Part shown: positions 1 to 8,151 of the stretch, in pieces | How the letters are laid out: the number at the start of each line of letters is the position of its first letter | Numbering within the stretch: position 1 is the first letter of the stretch | DNA from: an uncultured bacterium | GTDB lineage: Bacteria; Patescibacteriota; Saccharimonadia; Saccharimonadales; Saccharimonadaceae | Length of the DNA: 64,000 nt | Assembly: GCA_937863415.1 (NCBI GenBank) | Contig: CALMFC010000014.1 | Coordinates: 124,001-188,000 of the forward strand | Direction of reading: 5' to 3' | Notes under the pieces: model-generated | What the model saw: the letters and a program-made list of their open reading frames with translations, nothing else | Told to the model about the DNA's origin: nothing | The model's database searches: none | Program-made: the position numbers and the translations under genes

Positions 1-983
1 ATGATTTTTTGCTACTGGTTGATGAGAGCCATATGACGTTGCCACAGGTTCGTGGAATGTATAACGGCGACAGAGCGCGCAAGGAAGTTTTGGTTGATTA
101 TGGATTTCGTTTGCCTTCCGCTCTTGATAACCGACCGCTAACGTTCGCTGAATTTGATAAACACATCCACCAAGCAATTTATGTGTCGGCTACGCCCGGT
201 GATTATGAATTAGCTCACAGCCCTGAGCCGGTTCAACAAGTAATTCGTCCGACCGGACTAATTGATCCAGAAATTATTATTAGACCAACCAAAGATCAGA
301 TCGATGATTTAGTGGCCGAAATCCGCGATAGGACATCGAAGGGCCAGCGAGTACTAGTTACAACTTTGACCAAGCGCATGGCCGAGGATTTATCGACATA
401 CCTGCAGGAGTTAAATATAAAAACAGCCTACATCCACAGTGAAGTTGACACGTTAGAGCGGGGCGATATTTTGCGTGATCTAAGGTCTGGTGTTTACGAC
501 GTTTTGGTTGGAATTAACTTGCTGCGCGAGGGGTTAGATTTACCCGAAGTAAGTTTGGTTGCGATTTTGGATGCCGACAAAGAAGGGTTCCTAAGAAGTG
601 CAAATGCCTTAATTCAGACTATTGGACGTGCTGCGCGCCATATTGAAGGAAAAGTAATGATGTATGCCGATCGAGTTACTGACTCGATGCAAAAAGCGAT
701 TGACGAGACCAATCGTCGTCGTTCAATTCAAACGGAGTATAACCTAAAACACGGTATTACGCCTGAAGGAATTGCCAAAGAGATTGACGAAGGGTTACGA
801 GCCTTGATTCCGAAAAAAGAAGACGACAGTCGCAAACTTAATCTCAAGAAGATTCCGAAAGATGAATATCCGAGTTTAATCCGTGAATTAACGGGCCAGA
901 TGGAGCTTGCAAGCGCCAATTTAGAATTTGAAAAGGCGGCTGAGCTGCGCGATATGATCGCGGATATTAAGGCAAAGTTGTAA
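1..983 (+). CDS. uvrB: UvrB, excinuclease ABC subunit B (C-terminal half, cut by window edge)
   Basis: UvrB is the DNA-damage-verifying helicase of nucleotide excision repair; it receives DNA from UvrA and recruits UvrC. The visible ~325 residues begin just before the DESH helicase motif II. They include the [10 protein letters not shown] stretch, helicase motifs V and VI ([23 protein letters not shown]), and a C-terminal UVR domain (about the last 37 residues, [11 protein letters not shown]) that contacts UvrC. The reading frame is open to the left edge, so the true start lies upstream. It ends in TAA. No gene follows for 320 bases, so it is probably the last gene of its transcript. Confidence 0.97.
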   Translation, partial: DFLLLVDESHMTLPQVRGMYNGDRARKEVLVDYGFRLPSALDNRPLTFAEFDKHIHQAIYVSATPGDYELAHSPEPVQQVIRPTGLIDPEIIIRPTKDQIDDLVAEIRDRTSKGQRVLVTTLTKRMAEDLSTYLQELNIKTAYIHSEVDTLERGDILRDLRSGVYDVLVGINLLREGLDLPEVSLVAILDADKEGFLRSANALIQTIGRAARHIEGKVMMYADRVTDSMQKAIDETNRRRSIQTEYNLKHGITPEGIAKEIDEGLRALIPKKEDDSRKLNLKKIPKDEYPSLIRELTGQMELASANLEFEKAAELRDMIADIKAKL

Positions 984-1303
984 GTCTTTTTTCATATCCT
1001 TCTTCACGCCGGGTCCAATAAGGGCCCCGGCGCCTTATTGAACTCGGGCTCCAGGGGATACGTAAAAGTACATAGGCATGAAAAGCGGTTAGCGACTAAT
1101 TGAAGCCAAGCACTATAACCTCTTGCAAAGTAATCATAAGTGTGCTAATATAAAAGTATTGCATTCGATGAATGTCGAGCCTCTTTCAAAGACACACCTA
1201 GATGTGCCACCGAAATATCCTCTCGCTGTTCTCACCGAGGATATTTTAATCCTTTGATTGCATAAGCAAATCAAATATATAACTAGAAAGGTCATTATTT
1301 AAT
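984..1303 (+). promoter_or_regulatory. 320-bp intergenic region: uvrB tail plus promoter and structured leader of the DEAD-box helicase
   Basis: No gene is visible here. Just after uvrB two hairpins compete for overlapping space: CGCCGGG (1007-1013) with CCCGGCG (1026-1032), and CAATAAGG (1016-1023) with CCTTATTG (1033-1040). A strong promoter follows: TTGCAA at 1123-1128, a 17-nt spacer, and TAATAT at 1146-1151 with an upstream TG. The inferred transcript start is near 1158, giving a leader of about 145 nt. That leader holds a 10-bp stem AAATATCCTC/GAGGATATTT (1213-1246) and a second stem around 1253-1275 just before the ribosome binding site AGAAAGG. Confidence 0.7.
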
Positions 1304-2536
1304 ATGGCATATCAACAGCGCCGTTCAGGCGGCTCAAATAACGCACGTCCGCAAAGTCGTGGGCGAAGTTTCGGTGGAAACCGAAGTGGTGGACGTGGTG
1401 GAAACCGCGGACCAGCCAAAAAGTTCATTCACCCAAGTAAATTTATTAACCAAGCCGTCGCCAAAGCTGACGAGGTGGAGTACGTTGCGACTAATAAGTT
1501 CGCCGACTTCCCTTTTAGTGCAAGCTTGCACCACAACATTGCGAAAAAAGGCTATGAAATCCCAAGTCCGATTCAGGATCAGGCGATTCCTCATATTATT
1601 GACGGAAAGGACGTTATTGGTCTAGCTAATACTGGCACAGGTAAAACTGCAGCGTTCCTACTGCCAATTATCGAACGCCAAACAGGTATTTCGCTGCGAC
1701 CAAGCGTCCTTATCATCGCCCCAACGCGTGAACTTGCGCAGCAAATTGACGAACAATTCCGAGAATTCGCGACTGGCCTAAATCTATACTCAGCCTTAGT
1801 TGTTGGCGGAATGAGTGTCGATAGGCAGGTTCGTGAACTTAAGCGTCGTCCACATTTTATCATTGGTACACCGGGACGGCTTAAAGATTTGATTAATCGT
1901 CGCTACATCAAACTTGATTCTATGACCACACTAGTACTAGATGAGGCAGACCGCATGCTTGATATGGGATTCCTGCCTGATATCCGTGCGATTGTAGGTG
2001 GAATGCCGTCTGACCGTCAAACGCTGTTTTTCAGTGCGACAATTACGCCTGATATTCAGGCATTAGTGCACGCATTCCTAAAAGACCCAGTTACAATTTC
2101 TGTTCGTACTAGTGAAACTAGTGAACACGTTGAACAAACTGTAATTGAAGCTCGTGATAAAGCTGAAAAAATTGAAATCTTAACTGAGATGTTAAAAGGT
2201 TCTGAATACGATAAGGTGCTGGTATTTGGTGAAACTAAATTTGGCGTCCAGCGTCTAAGTGATCACTTAGACAATAGTGGAATTCCGTCGGTTGCAATTC
2301 ACGGTAACAAGAACCAGTCGCAGCGTCAACGTGCTTTGAAGCAGTTCAAAGATAGCCGAGTTCGTGTCATGGTGGCAACCGATGTTGCTGCCCGAGGACT
2401 TGATATTCCGAATGTTTCACATGTCATTAACTTTGACACACCGCAAAACTACGAGGATTATATTCACCGAATTGGACGTACCGGTCGCGCCGGCGCAAGC
2501 GGCAAAGCCTACACTTTTATTGACTCACGTCGTTAA
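1304..2536 (+). CDS. DEAD-box ATP-dependent RNA helicase, RhlE-like
   Basis: This is an RNA-unwinding ATPase likely to act in ribosome assembly, RNA decay or cold adaptation. The first ~40 residues form an Arg/Gly-rich tail of RNA-binding type. The helicase core follows: Q motif (YEIPSPIQDQAI), Walker A ANTGTGKT near residue 107, DEAD near 212, SAT near 245, and HRIGRTGRAG near 388. It stops almost directly after motif VI (410 residues), so it lacks the long basic C-terminal tail of many RhlE proteins; the basic region is N-terminal instead. It is a single-gene transcript with a long structured leader and its own terminator, which suggests post-transcriptional control. Confidence 0.93.
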   Translation: MAYQQRRSGGSNNARPQSRGRSFGGNRSGGRGGNRGPAKKFIHPSKFINQAVAKADEVEYVATNKFADFPFSASLHHNIAKKGYEIPSPIQDQAIPHIIDGKDVIGLANTGTGKTAAFLLPIIERQTGISLRPSVLIIAPTRELAQQIDEQFREFATGLNLYSALVVGGMSVDRQVRELKRRPHFIIGTPGRLKDLINRRYIKLDSMTTLVLDEADRMLDMGFLPDIRAIVGGMPSDRQTLFFSATITPDIQALVHAFLKDPVTISVRTSETSEHVEQTVIEARDKAEKIEILTEMLKGSEYDKVLVFGETKFGVQRLSDHLDNSGIPSVAIHGNKNQSQRQRALKQFKDSRVRVMVATDVAARGLDIPNVSHVINFDTPQNYEDYIHRIGRTGRAGASGKAYTFIDSRR

Positions 2537-2546
2537 AAACCACCCC

Positions 2547-2579
2547 AAATTGCTCAGGGTCGCACTCTGAGCAATTTTT
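2547..2579 (+). terminator. Intrinsic terminator after the DEAD-box helicase
   Basis: An 11-bp perfect stem AAATTGCTCAG/CTGAGCAATTT with a 9-nt loop, followed by a T run, 10 nt after the helicase stop codon. Confidence 0.9.
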
Positions 2580-2642
2580 AACGCACTTTTGGTTGAGTTA
2601 TTATATTTGTCATTAATCCTGTAAAACAAAGGTGTTTTGGGC

Positions 2643-2648
2643 TATAAT
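2643..2648 (+). promoter_or_regulatory. -10 box of the gatCAB operon (leaderless arrangement)
   Basis: A perfect TATAAT ends 7 nt before the gatC ATG, so the expected transcript start coincides with the start codon. There is no Shine-Dalgarno sequence. No clear -35 box is seen. Confidence 0.7.
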
Positions 2649-2655
2649 GTAGTTC

Positions 2656-2946
2656 ATGACGAAAATCTCTAGCGATGACGTGCAACACCTGGCACAACTG
2701 AGTAGCTTGCAACTTAGCGATGACGAAATTGACTCTTTACCCACTGATATCAGTAATATACTAGGATATGTCGAGCAGTTGAGCGAACTAAATACTGACG
2801 GAGTTGAACCAACATATCAAGTGACAGATCTTGAGAATGTTTGGCGCGATGACGTGATTATTGATTATGGAATTAGTCGCGAACAGCTGCTTGATTTGGC
2901 GCCTGATGCCACGTCAGATTCAGTGAAAGTGCCGAAGGTATTATAA
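2656..2946 (+). CDS. gatC: Asp-tRNA(Asn)/Glu-tRNA(Gln) amidotransferase subunit C
   Basis: GatC is the small subunit that clamps GatA to GatB in the amidotransferase, which converts mischarged Glu-tRNA(Gln) and/or Asp-tRNA(Asn) to the correct amide form. At 96 residues it has the family length. The N-terminal VQHLAQLSSLQLSDDEI and the central NTDGVEPTYQV regions match GatC. It is the first gene of a tight operon: the gatA ATG starts on the base after its TAA. The start is supported by the -10 box 7 nt upstream. Confidence 0.95.
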   Translation: MTKISSDDVQHLAQLSSLQLSDDEIDSLPTDISNILGYVEQLSELNTDGVEPTYQVTDLENVWRDDVIIDYGISREQLLDLAPDATSDSVKVPKVL

Positions 2947-4317
2947 ATGAGCGTTATTTTTGACTTTTTAGGTAAAAGCGCACGTCAAAATGTTTTGGAT
3001 GCGCTAGAAAAGGCAAAGTCTAACGAGCAATATCACGCACTACTGAATTTGACCGAAAAGCGAGCGTTAGAGCGAGCTGATTCGGTAGATAGGGGTGAAA
3101 TTACAGGCCAGCTAGCTGGAGTGCCATTCGTAGTTAAAGACAATTTCTTGGCATTTGGTGCTCCGACTACCGCGGCTAGTAAGATTTTAGAAAATTTTGA
3201 GTCTCCACTTCAGGCAACTGCAGTTGAAAAACTTGAATCTGAGGGTGCGATCTGTATCGGCAAAGCTAACCTAGACGCATTTGCCCATGGCGGTAGTACC
3301 GAGAATTCTGCTTTTGGCCCAACTAAAAATGCGTTCGATATGGAGCGAGTTGCCGGTGGAAGTAGCGGTGGGTCAGCGGTGGTTACGGCGCTTGATATCG
3401 TACCGTTTGCACTTGGTAGCGATACTGGCGGATCAATCCGTCAGCCAGCTAGTTTTAATGGTGTAGTTGGCGTCAAACCAACCTACGGAGCTGTTAGTCG
3501 TTTTGGTGTTGTTGCTATGGCTAGCAGTACAGATGTGATCGGTGCGTTTACGACTAATGTTGCAGATGCTGAACTAATTATGGAGATAATTACGGGTCAC
3601 GACGAACGTGACGGTACGACATTACCTGACTTCTTCAAGAAAGCTGATGTAAAGACAAATCAAAAAATTGGCTTAATCAAAGATTTTATGACGAGCGATG
3701 TTGATCCAGAAGTGCTAGCTCGGACCAACGAATATGTCGAAAAACTACGTGCGGCTGGCCATACCGTCGAAGAAGTTGAACTACCAATGGCCAAATACGC
3801 TCTAGCGATTTATTATATTGTTGTTCCGGCTGAACTCAGCAGCAACTTGGCACGCTACGACGGCATACGTTATGGCTACCGAGCCGAGGGTGTTAAAACT
3901 TTGGCGGAATTATATGGTAAAACCCGCGACCTGGGGTTCGTTACCGAAAACAAGCGTCGAATTATGATTGGTAGCTACGTGCTATCTAGCGGATTCTTTG
4001 ATGCATTTTATCTAAAGGCGCAGAAGGCTCGCACGCTTTTAATCAACGAGTTTGATAAATTATTCGAAAAATACGATGCTTTGATAGGGCCAGTTGTTCC
4101 AACGCCCGCTTTTAAGTTGGGCGAAAACACTGCTGACCCAATTCGCATGTACTTAACAGACATTATGACCGTGCCAACTTCACTTGCTGGGCTGCCAGCT
4201 CTTAGTGTGCCAGCTGGCACGACTGATGCAGGTTTACCAATCGGAGTTCAGTTAATGGGCCCAAGGCGAAGTGACGCTGCGTTACTGGCGCTAGCTAGAC
4301 AAATGGAGACGAAATAA
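2947..4317 (+). CDS. gatA: Asp-tRNA(Asn)/Glu-tRNA(Gln) amidotransferase subunit A
   Basis: GatA is the glutaminase subunit (amidase-signature family); it frees ammonia from glutamine and channels it to GatB. The Ser-cisSer-Lys triad is visible: Lys64 in VVKDNF, a serine in the GGSSGGSAV loop, and a serine in SDTGGSIRQP. The length of 456 residues is slightly short for GatA (about 480). It abuts gatC, and its TAA shares one base with the ATG of the next gene, so the genes are probably translationally coupled. Confidence 0.97.
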   Translation: MSVIFDFLGKSARQNVLDALEKAKSNEQYHALLNLTEKRALERADSVDRGEITGQLAGVPFVVKDNFLAFGAPTTAASKILENFESPLQATAVEKLESEGAICIGKANLDAFAHGGSTENSAFGPTKNAFDMERVAGGSSGGSAVVTALDIVPFALGSDTGGSIRQPASFNGVVGVKPTYGAVSRFGVVAMASSTDVIGAFTTNVADAELIMEIITGHDERDGTTLPDFFKKADVKTNQKIGLIKDFMTSDVDPEVLARTNEYVEKLRAAGHTVEEVELPMAKYALAIYYIVVPAELSSNLARYDGIRYGYRAEGVKTLAELYGKTRDLGFVTENKRRIMIGSYVLSSGFFDAFYLKAQKARTLLINEFDKLFEKYDALIGPVVPTPAFKLGENTADPIRMYLTDIMTVPTSLAGLPALSVPAGTTDAGLPIGVQLMGPRRSDAALLALARQMETK

Positions 4318-4739
4318 TGTTAGACCAATCAATAATTTTCTTGTTTGCTGCACTAATTATAGTCGGTGGACTGCTATTTGCGTTTATTGGCTTTAATCGT
4401 AAAGGATCGCGTCAGTTAGATGTAGAGAAATACCGCGTAAAGTGGCTCAAGATAGAACAATGCTTAAAGCGTAGCGAACCATCAAGTTGTAGCTTGGCAA
4501 TTCTTGAGGCTGATAAATTAGTAGACCAGGCGTTAAAAGACCGTGGTTTTGTCGGGGACACAATGGGTGAACGAATGAAGTATGCCAGTAAGGTGTTTAG
4601 TGACAGAAACGGTGTATGGGCAGCTCATAAACTACGAAATAAACTTGCGCATGAAACTGATTTTACTGTTAGTTATGACCAGGCTCGCCAGGCGCTAGCC
4701 GGGTTCAAAAAGGCGTTAAAGGACGTGGGGGCGATTTAA
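4317..4739 (+). CDS. Membrane-anchored protein with HEPN-like RNxxxH motif, between gatA and gatB
   Basis: I do not recognise a named family. Residues 5-25 are one hydrophobic segment, so the remaining ~115 residues probably face the cytosol. The soluble part is helical and carries KLRNKLAHE (Arg107-x4-His112), which resembles the R-x4-6-H signature of HEPN-fold proteins. Many HEPN proteins are RNases, but others are non-catalytic helical-bundle scaffolds. It overlaps gatA by one base and gatB by one base, so it is co-translated with the amidotransferase. A role in anchoring or regulating GatCAB, or in acting on tRNA, is inference from position only. Confidence 0.75.
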   Translation: MLDQSIIFLFAALIIVGGLLFAFIGFNRKGSRQLDVEKYRVKWLKIEQCLKRSEPSSCSLAILEADKLVDQALKDRGFVGDTMGERMKYASKVFSDRNGVWAAHKLRNKLAHETDFTVSYDQARQALAGFKKALKDVGAI

Positions 4740-6253
4740 TGTTTGACGATAAAACGCTGAGTAAATATGATCTGACGATTGGCATCGAATGTCACGTACA
4801 GCTGTCGACGGTCACTAAACTATTTAGCGGCGCCGATAATGATGCGCGTGACAAAACACCTAATAGTGTAGTTAGTCCAATTGACTATGCACTGCCAGGC
4901 ATGTTGCCTGTTTTAAACCGTGAGGCGGTTAATCTAGCCGTCAGAGCAGGTAAAGCGTTAAATAGTAAGATCGCCAACATCAGTCGATTTGATCGTAAGC
5001 ATTATTTTTACCCTGACCTGCCAAAGGGCTACCAGACCACCCAGATGTATAATCCAATTATTGGCCCGGGGTTGGTGAATGTTCCTATGGAGGATGGTTC
5101 GTCGATAGAAGTTCGCATTCATCACGCCCACATGGAAGAGGATGCGGGCAAATTAACTCACCATGGTGCCCATAGTTTAGTAGACTTAAATCGAGCTGGC
5201 ACGCCGTTAATTGAAATCGTTTCAGAACCCGATATGCATTCGCCGGCTGAAGCTAAAGCCTACGCTAGTGAACTGTATAAATTAATGACTTACGCTGGGG
5301 TGACGTTGGGTGATTTGTATCACGGTAATATGCGTTTTGATGTTAACGTTTCAATTGCACCTAAAGGTGCAACCGAACTTGGCAAACGTGCCGAGGTTAA
5401 GAATCTAAATTCATTCAGAAGCGTTGAGCGTGCAGCTGAATACGAGTTTAGGCGTCAAGTTGAGTTAGTTGAGCGAGGTGAGTCGGTTGTACAAGAAACT
5501 AGAGGTTGGGACGAGGCAAAACAAAAAACCAGCAGCCAACGAAGTAAAGAAGACGCCCAAGATTATCGCTATATGCCAGACGCCGACATCCCGCCAATTG
5601 TACTATCCGACGAAGATATTAAGAAAATTCAATCAAATATGCCGCCTCTACCCTCACATTACCGCGAAAGTTGGGGTGATCTTGGATTTGACAGTAGCGC
5701 GATAAATACAGTGCTTGCAAGCCGAGAGATTGCGGTATTACTTGGGGACATATATCCGCTGGCTGCTAATAAAGAGGCTATTCTAAACGAACTTAACGTA
5801 GACGAACCAGGCTATATTGATTTAACAAAAAAGATATTTAATTGGTTTATCTCAACTCCAGATGAATATATAAACATCGATACAGTTCTAGACGGAACTG
5901 TTGGGCCACGACGGCTGCTTGAATTAGCCCAACTAGTTGTGGGTGGCAAACTAAGCTCTACGAGCGCCAAACAGATATTTCTAGCGCTGTTTAACGATAG
6001 TAATGTCGGTAAATCAGCAATTGAGATAGCAGAAGAAATGAACTTAATTCAGGAAAGTAGTGAAGACGCGATTGTTGCAGTTGTTGATGAGGTTTTGGCG
6101 GATCCAGCGTCTAAACAGGCGATAGATGATTTAAGAGCAGGTAATGAAAAAGTCATTGGATTTTTGGTTGGCCAAGTTATGAAGAAGTCGCAAGGAAAAG
6201 CAAACCCAACAACGGCTCAAAAACTAATACGTGAGAGGATAAAAAATGGATAA
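4739..6253 (+). CDS. gatB: Asp-tRNA(Asn)/Glu-tRNA(Gln) amidotransferase subunit B
   Basis: GatB binds the mischarged tRNA, activates its Glu or Asp side chain with ATP, and transfers ammonia received from GatA. At 504 residues it is near family length. The N-terminal cradle shows IGIECHVQLST and FDRKHYFYPDLPKGYQ. The middle has IEIVSEPDMHSP and the Cterminal helical YqeY-like tail is present. Presence of GatCAB implies the organism makes Gln-tRNA and/or Asn-tRNA indirectly. It overlaps the start of galU by 8 nt. Confidence 0.97.
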   Translation: MFDDKTLSKYDLTIGIECHVQLSTVTKLFSGADNDARDKTPNSVVSPIDYALPGMLPVLNREAVNLAVRAGKALNSKIANISRFDRKHYFYPDLPKGYQTTQMYNPIIGPGLVNVPMEDGSSIEVRIHHAHMEEDAGKLTHHGAHSLVDLNRAGTPLIEIVSEPDMHSPAEAKAYASELYKLMTYAGVTLGDLYHGNMRFDVNVSIAPKGATELGKRAEVKNLNSFRSVERAAEYEFRRQVELVERGESVVQETRGWDEAKQKTSSQRSKEDAQDYRYMPDADIPPIVLSDEDIKKIQSNMPPLPSHYRESWGDLGFDSSAINTVLASREIAVLLGDIYPLAANKEAILNELNVDEPGYIDLTKKIFNWFISTPDEYINIDTVLDGTVGPRRLLELAQLVVGGKLSSTSAKQIFLALFNDSNVGKSAIEIAEEMNLIQESSEDAIVAVVDEVLADPASKQAIDDLRAGNEKVIGFLVGQVMKKSQGKANPTTAQKLIRERIKNG

Positions 6254-7130
6254 TTTACGTCAACCCACCAAAGCGATTATTTGTGCGGCTGGACTTGGCA
6301 CGAGGTTCTTGCCTCAGACTAAAGCGATGCCCAAAGAGATGTTGCCGATTATAGATAAACCAGTGATTCAGTTGATTGTTGAACAGGCCGTTGCCGCCGG
6401 TGTAACTGACATCATTATCGTTACCGGTAGCACTAAACGTTCAATCGAAGATCATTTTGATCGGAGTGACGAACTTGAAGCAGAACTACGCGAAAAGGGA
6501 AAAAATGATAAAGCAGATCAAATCAAGGCAATTGCTGAACTAGCTAACTTTATTTACATTCGCCAAAAGGGATCACCAAAAGGCAACGCTAGACCAATTC
6601 TTAACGCCAAACATTTGATTAACGATAATGAACCGTTTTTCGTGTTCTTCGCAGACGATTTTTTTAGGTCTAAAACCGCTTGGCCCCTGCAGCTAAAGGA
6701 GGCTTACAACAAGACTGGTAAGTCAGTCATTTCACTAATTGAGGTAGACAAAAAAGACGCAGACAAATACGGGATGGCTGAAATTGGAAATGAGATTAAC
6801 GAACGAGTCTTCAAACTAAACGGGTTGGTTGAAAAACCAGGTGAAGACAAAACTCCATCCAGCTTTGCGTCTGTCGGTAGCTACCTACTAACGCCAGACA
6901 TTATTCCGATTATTGCCAAAGAAATTGTTGGTGTTGGTGGCGAAATCACTTTGGCTGATAGTATTAATGAACTAGCTAGACTTGATGAAGTGTATGGCTG
7001 TTTTATTGATGGCGTTTGGCACGATACAGGTGATCAACTTAAGTATTTAAAGGCAGTTGTCGACGTGGCGCTTGAAAGTTCGGCTTATGGCAATGATTTT
7101 GCCGATTATCTGAGACAACGCCTGCGATAA
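6246..7130 (+). CDS. galU: UTP-glucose-1-phosphate uridylyltransferase
   Basis: It makes UDP-glucose from UTP and glucose-1-phosphate, a precursor for glycans of the cell envelope. The nucleotidyltransferase signature AAGLGTRFLPQTKAMPKEM lies at residues 12-30. FFADDFF carries the metal-binding Asp, and VEKPGEDKTPSSFASVGSYL and the C-terminal WHDTGDQLKYLKA match GalU. The length of 294 residues is normal. The start overlaps the end of gatB, so it is the last gene of the gat operon by translational coupling. Confidence 0.95.
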   Translation: MDNLRQPTKAIICAAGLGTRFLPQTKAMPKEMLPIIDKPVIQLIVEQAVAAGVTDIIIVTGSTKRSIEDHFDRSDELEAELREKGKNDKADQIKAIAELANFIYIRQKGSPKGNARPILNAKHLINDNEPFFVFFADDFFRSKTAWPLQLKEAYNKTGKSVISLIEVDKKDADKYGMAEIGNEINERVFKLNGLVEKPGEDKTPSSFASVGSYLLTPDIIPIIAKEIVGVGGEITLADSINELARLDEVYGCFIDGVWHDTGDQLKYLKAVVDVALESSAYGNDFADYLRQRLR

Positions 7131-7133
7131 AAT

Positions 7134-7163
7134 TTGCAACACTTTGCGAATCGGTGTTATAAT
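7134..7163 (+). promoter_or_regulatory. Promoter of the small envelope-protein operon
   Basis: TTGCAA at 7134-7139, an 18-nt spacer, and TATAAT at 7158-7163 preceded by TG one base upstream (extended -10). The transcript would start near 7170, leaving a ~47-nt leader with an AGGAG ribosome binding site at 7204-7208. Confidence 0.8.
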
Positions 7164-7216
7164 ATATTAAGAAATCAAAATTAAACACAGAAAATAATTA
7201 AAAAAGGAGCAGGTTC

Positions 7217-7486
7217 ATGAGCTCAGCAGCAGAAATCTTGGTAATCATTCTATCGGTCTTTTTGGCAATCTTTTTGGCACTAGCCATTACTCTGACAATA
7301 TATTTGATTGTGTTAACTAAGCAAATTAGACGCGTTACTAAGTCAGCTGAACGTACGGTTGGTCATATTGAATCGACTGTGTCAGGTATTAGCAAGGTCA
7401 CTTCGCCACTATTCGTAGCTGAAATCATTGGCCGTTATATTAAGAAATTTAAAAAATCAGCAAGTAAGTCAAAAAAAGGAGAGTAA
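7217..7486 (+). CDS. Small membrane protein, YtxG/DUF948-like
   Basis: This 89-residue protein has one strong N-terminal membrane helix (about residues 5-33). An amphipathic stretch follows (TKQIRRVTKSAERTVGHIES), then a Lys-rich tail. The arrangement and the gene following it (YtxH-like) match the YtxG/DUF948 type of envelope protein, whose function is unknown. It is first in a three-gene operon with a clear ribosome binding site. The next gene starts 2 nt after its stop. Confidence 0.75.
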   Translation: MSSAAEILVIILSVFLAIFLALAITLTIYLIVLTKQIRRVTKSAERTVGHIESTVSGISKVTSPLFVAEIIGRYIKKFKKSASKSKKGE

Positions 7487-7488
7487 AT

Positions 7489-7797
7489 ATGTCAAAAGGT
7501 AAATTCGCAATCGGTGCAATATTAGGAGCAGCTGCAGGTTTTGTAACTGGTATATTAACAGCTCCAAAAAGTGGCAAAGAAACTAGGGATGAATTGAAGG
7601 TCAAAGCCGAGGGCGTTAAAAAAGACGTGACCGAAAAAGCTAAAAAGGCTGCTCGTAAGGCTGAGTCTGTTGCTACGGACGTAAAAACTAAAGCCGAAGG
7701 TGTTGCAACGGACGTTAAAACTAAAGCAACTGACCTAAAGGGTCGGACAGAACGTGCTGTTGAGGGTGCCAAAAAAGGCTTTAATAGTAAAAAATAA
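7489..7797 (+). CDS. YtxH-domain protein
   Basis: The N-terminus (AIGAILGAAAGFVTGILTAP, then KSGKETRDELK) is the YtxH domain: a Gly-rich membrane insertion followed by a long charged helix. The remaining ~70 residues are a Lys/Ala/Glu helix with an internal 11-residue repeat, (V)ATDVKTKAEG, ATDVKTKATD, like LEA-type amphipathic helices. Length is 102 residues. YtxH in Bacillus is a general stress protein; its biochemical role is unknown. The repeat could vary in copy number between strains. Confidence 0.85.
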   Translation: MSKGKFAIGAILGAAAGFVTGILTAPKSGKETRDELKVKAEGVKKDVTEKAKKAARKAESVATDVKTKAEGVATDVKTKATDLKGRTERAVEGAKKGFNSKK

Positions 7798-7806
7798 CGT
7801 TTTTAT

Positions 7807-8094
7807 ATGAAAAAAATCAGTAAAAGGGTGGCGTCTAGAATCAACAAAGACAACGAAGACGGCGCTAGACGCAGGTTGATTGAAGAACTTTTCTACGATT
7901 TCAACAAAAGCAAGGCTCAGGTCTTTTGGATGAATTTTGTGCGAGGCATATTCTTTGGCTTTGGTTCGGTGTTAGGTGGAACAATTTTGGTGGCGATTGC
8001 ACTTTGGCTACTTAGTCGGTTCGTTGATTGGTTTCCATTTATTAGTGGATTTGTTCAGCAGATTATAAATGCGGTTCAGACCCCTCCAGTTTAG
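7807..8094 (+). CDS. DUF5665 membrane protein
   Basis: A 95-residue protein with a basic N-terminus, a conserved LIEELFYDFNKSKAQVFWMN stretch, one long membrane helix (about residues 48-75) and a short outside tail. This matches the DUF5665 family, which often sits near YtxG/YtxH genes; its function is unknown. It follows the YtxH gene by 9 nt with no strong ribosome binding site, so it is probably read from the same mRNA. It ends in TAG. Confidence 0.75.
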   Translation: MKKISKRVASRINKDNEDGARRRLIEELFYDFNKSKAQVFWMNFVRGIFFGFGSVLGGTILVAIALWLLSRFVDWFPFISGFVQQIINAVQTPPV

Positions 8095-8134
8095 GCTGTT
8101 TGTTTTACTACAGACAAAATGGGTGTAAGTTGGT

Positions 8135-8140
8135 TATACT
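8135..8140 (+). promoter_or_regulatory. -10 box of dnaE
   Basis: TATACT ends 11 nt before the dnaE ATG; the mRNA leader would be about 4-5 nt. No Shine-Dalgarno sequence is present. Confidence 0.55.
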
Positions 8141-8151
8141 AGTATCTAGAC

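Noticed and set aside
1007-1040. H-type pseudoknot
   Set aside because: The third loop would have zero length across a 7-bp stem, which is sterically unlikely; reported as alternative hairpins instead.
984-1122. tmRNA, RNase P or SRP RNA in the gap after uvrB
   Set aside because: None of the conserved motifs of these RNAs is present.
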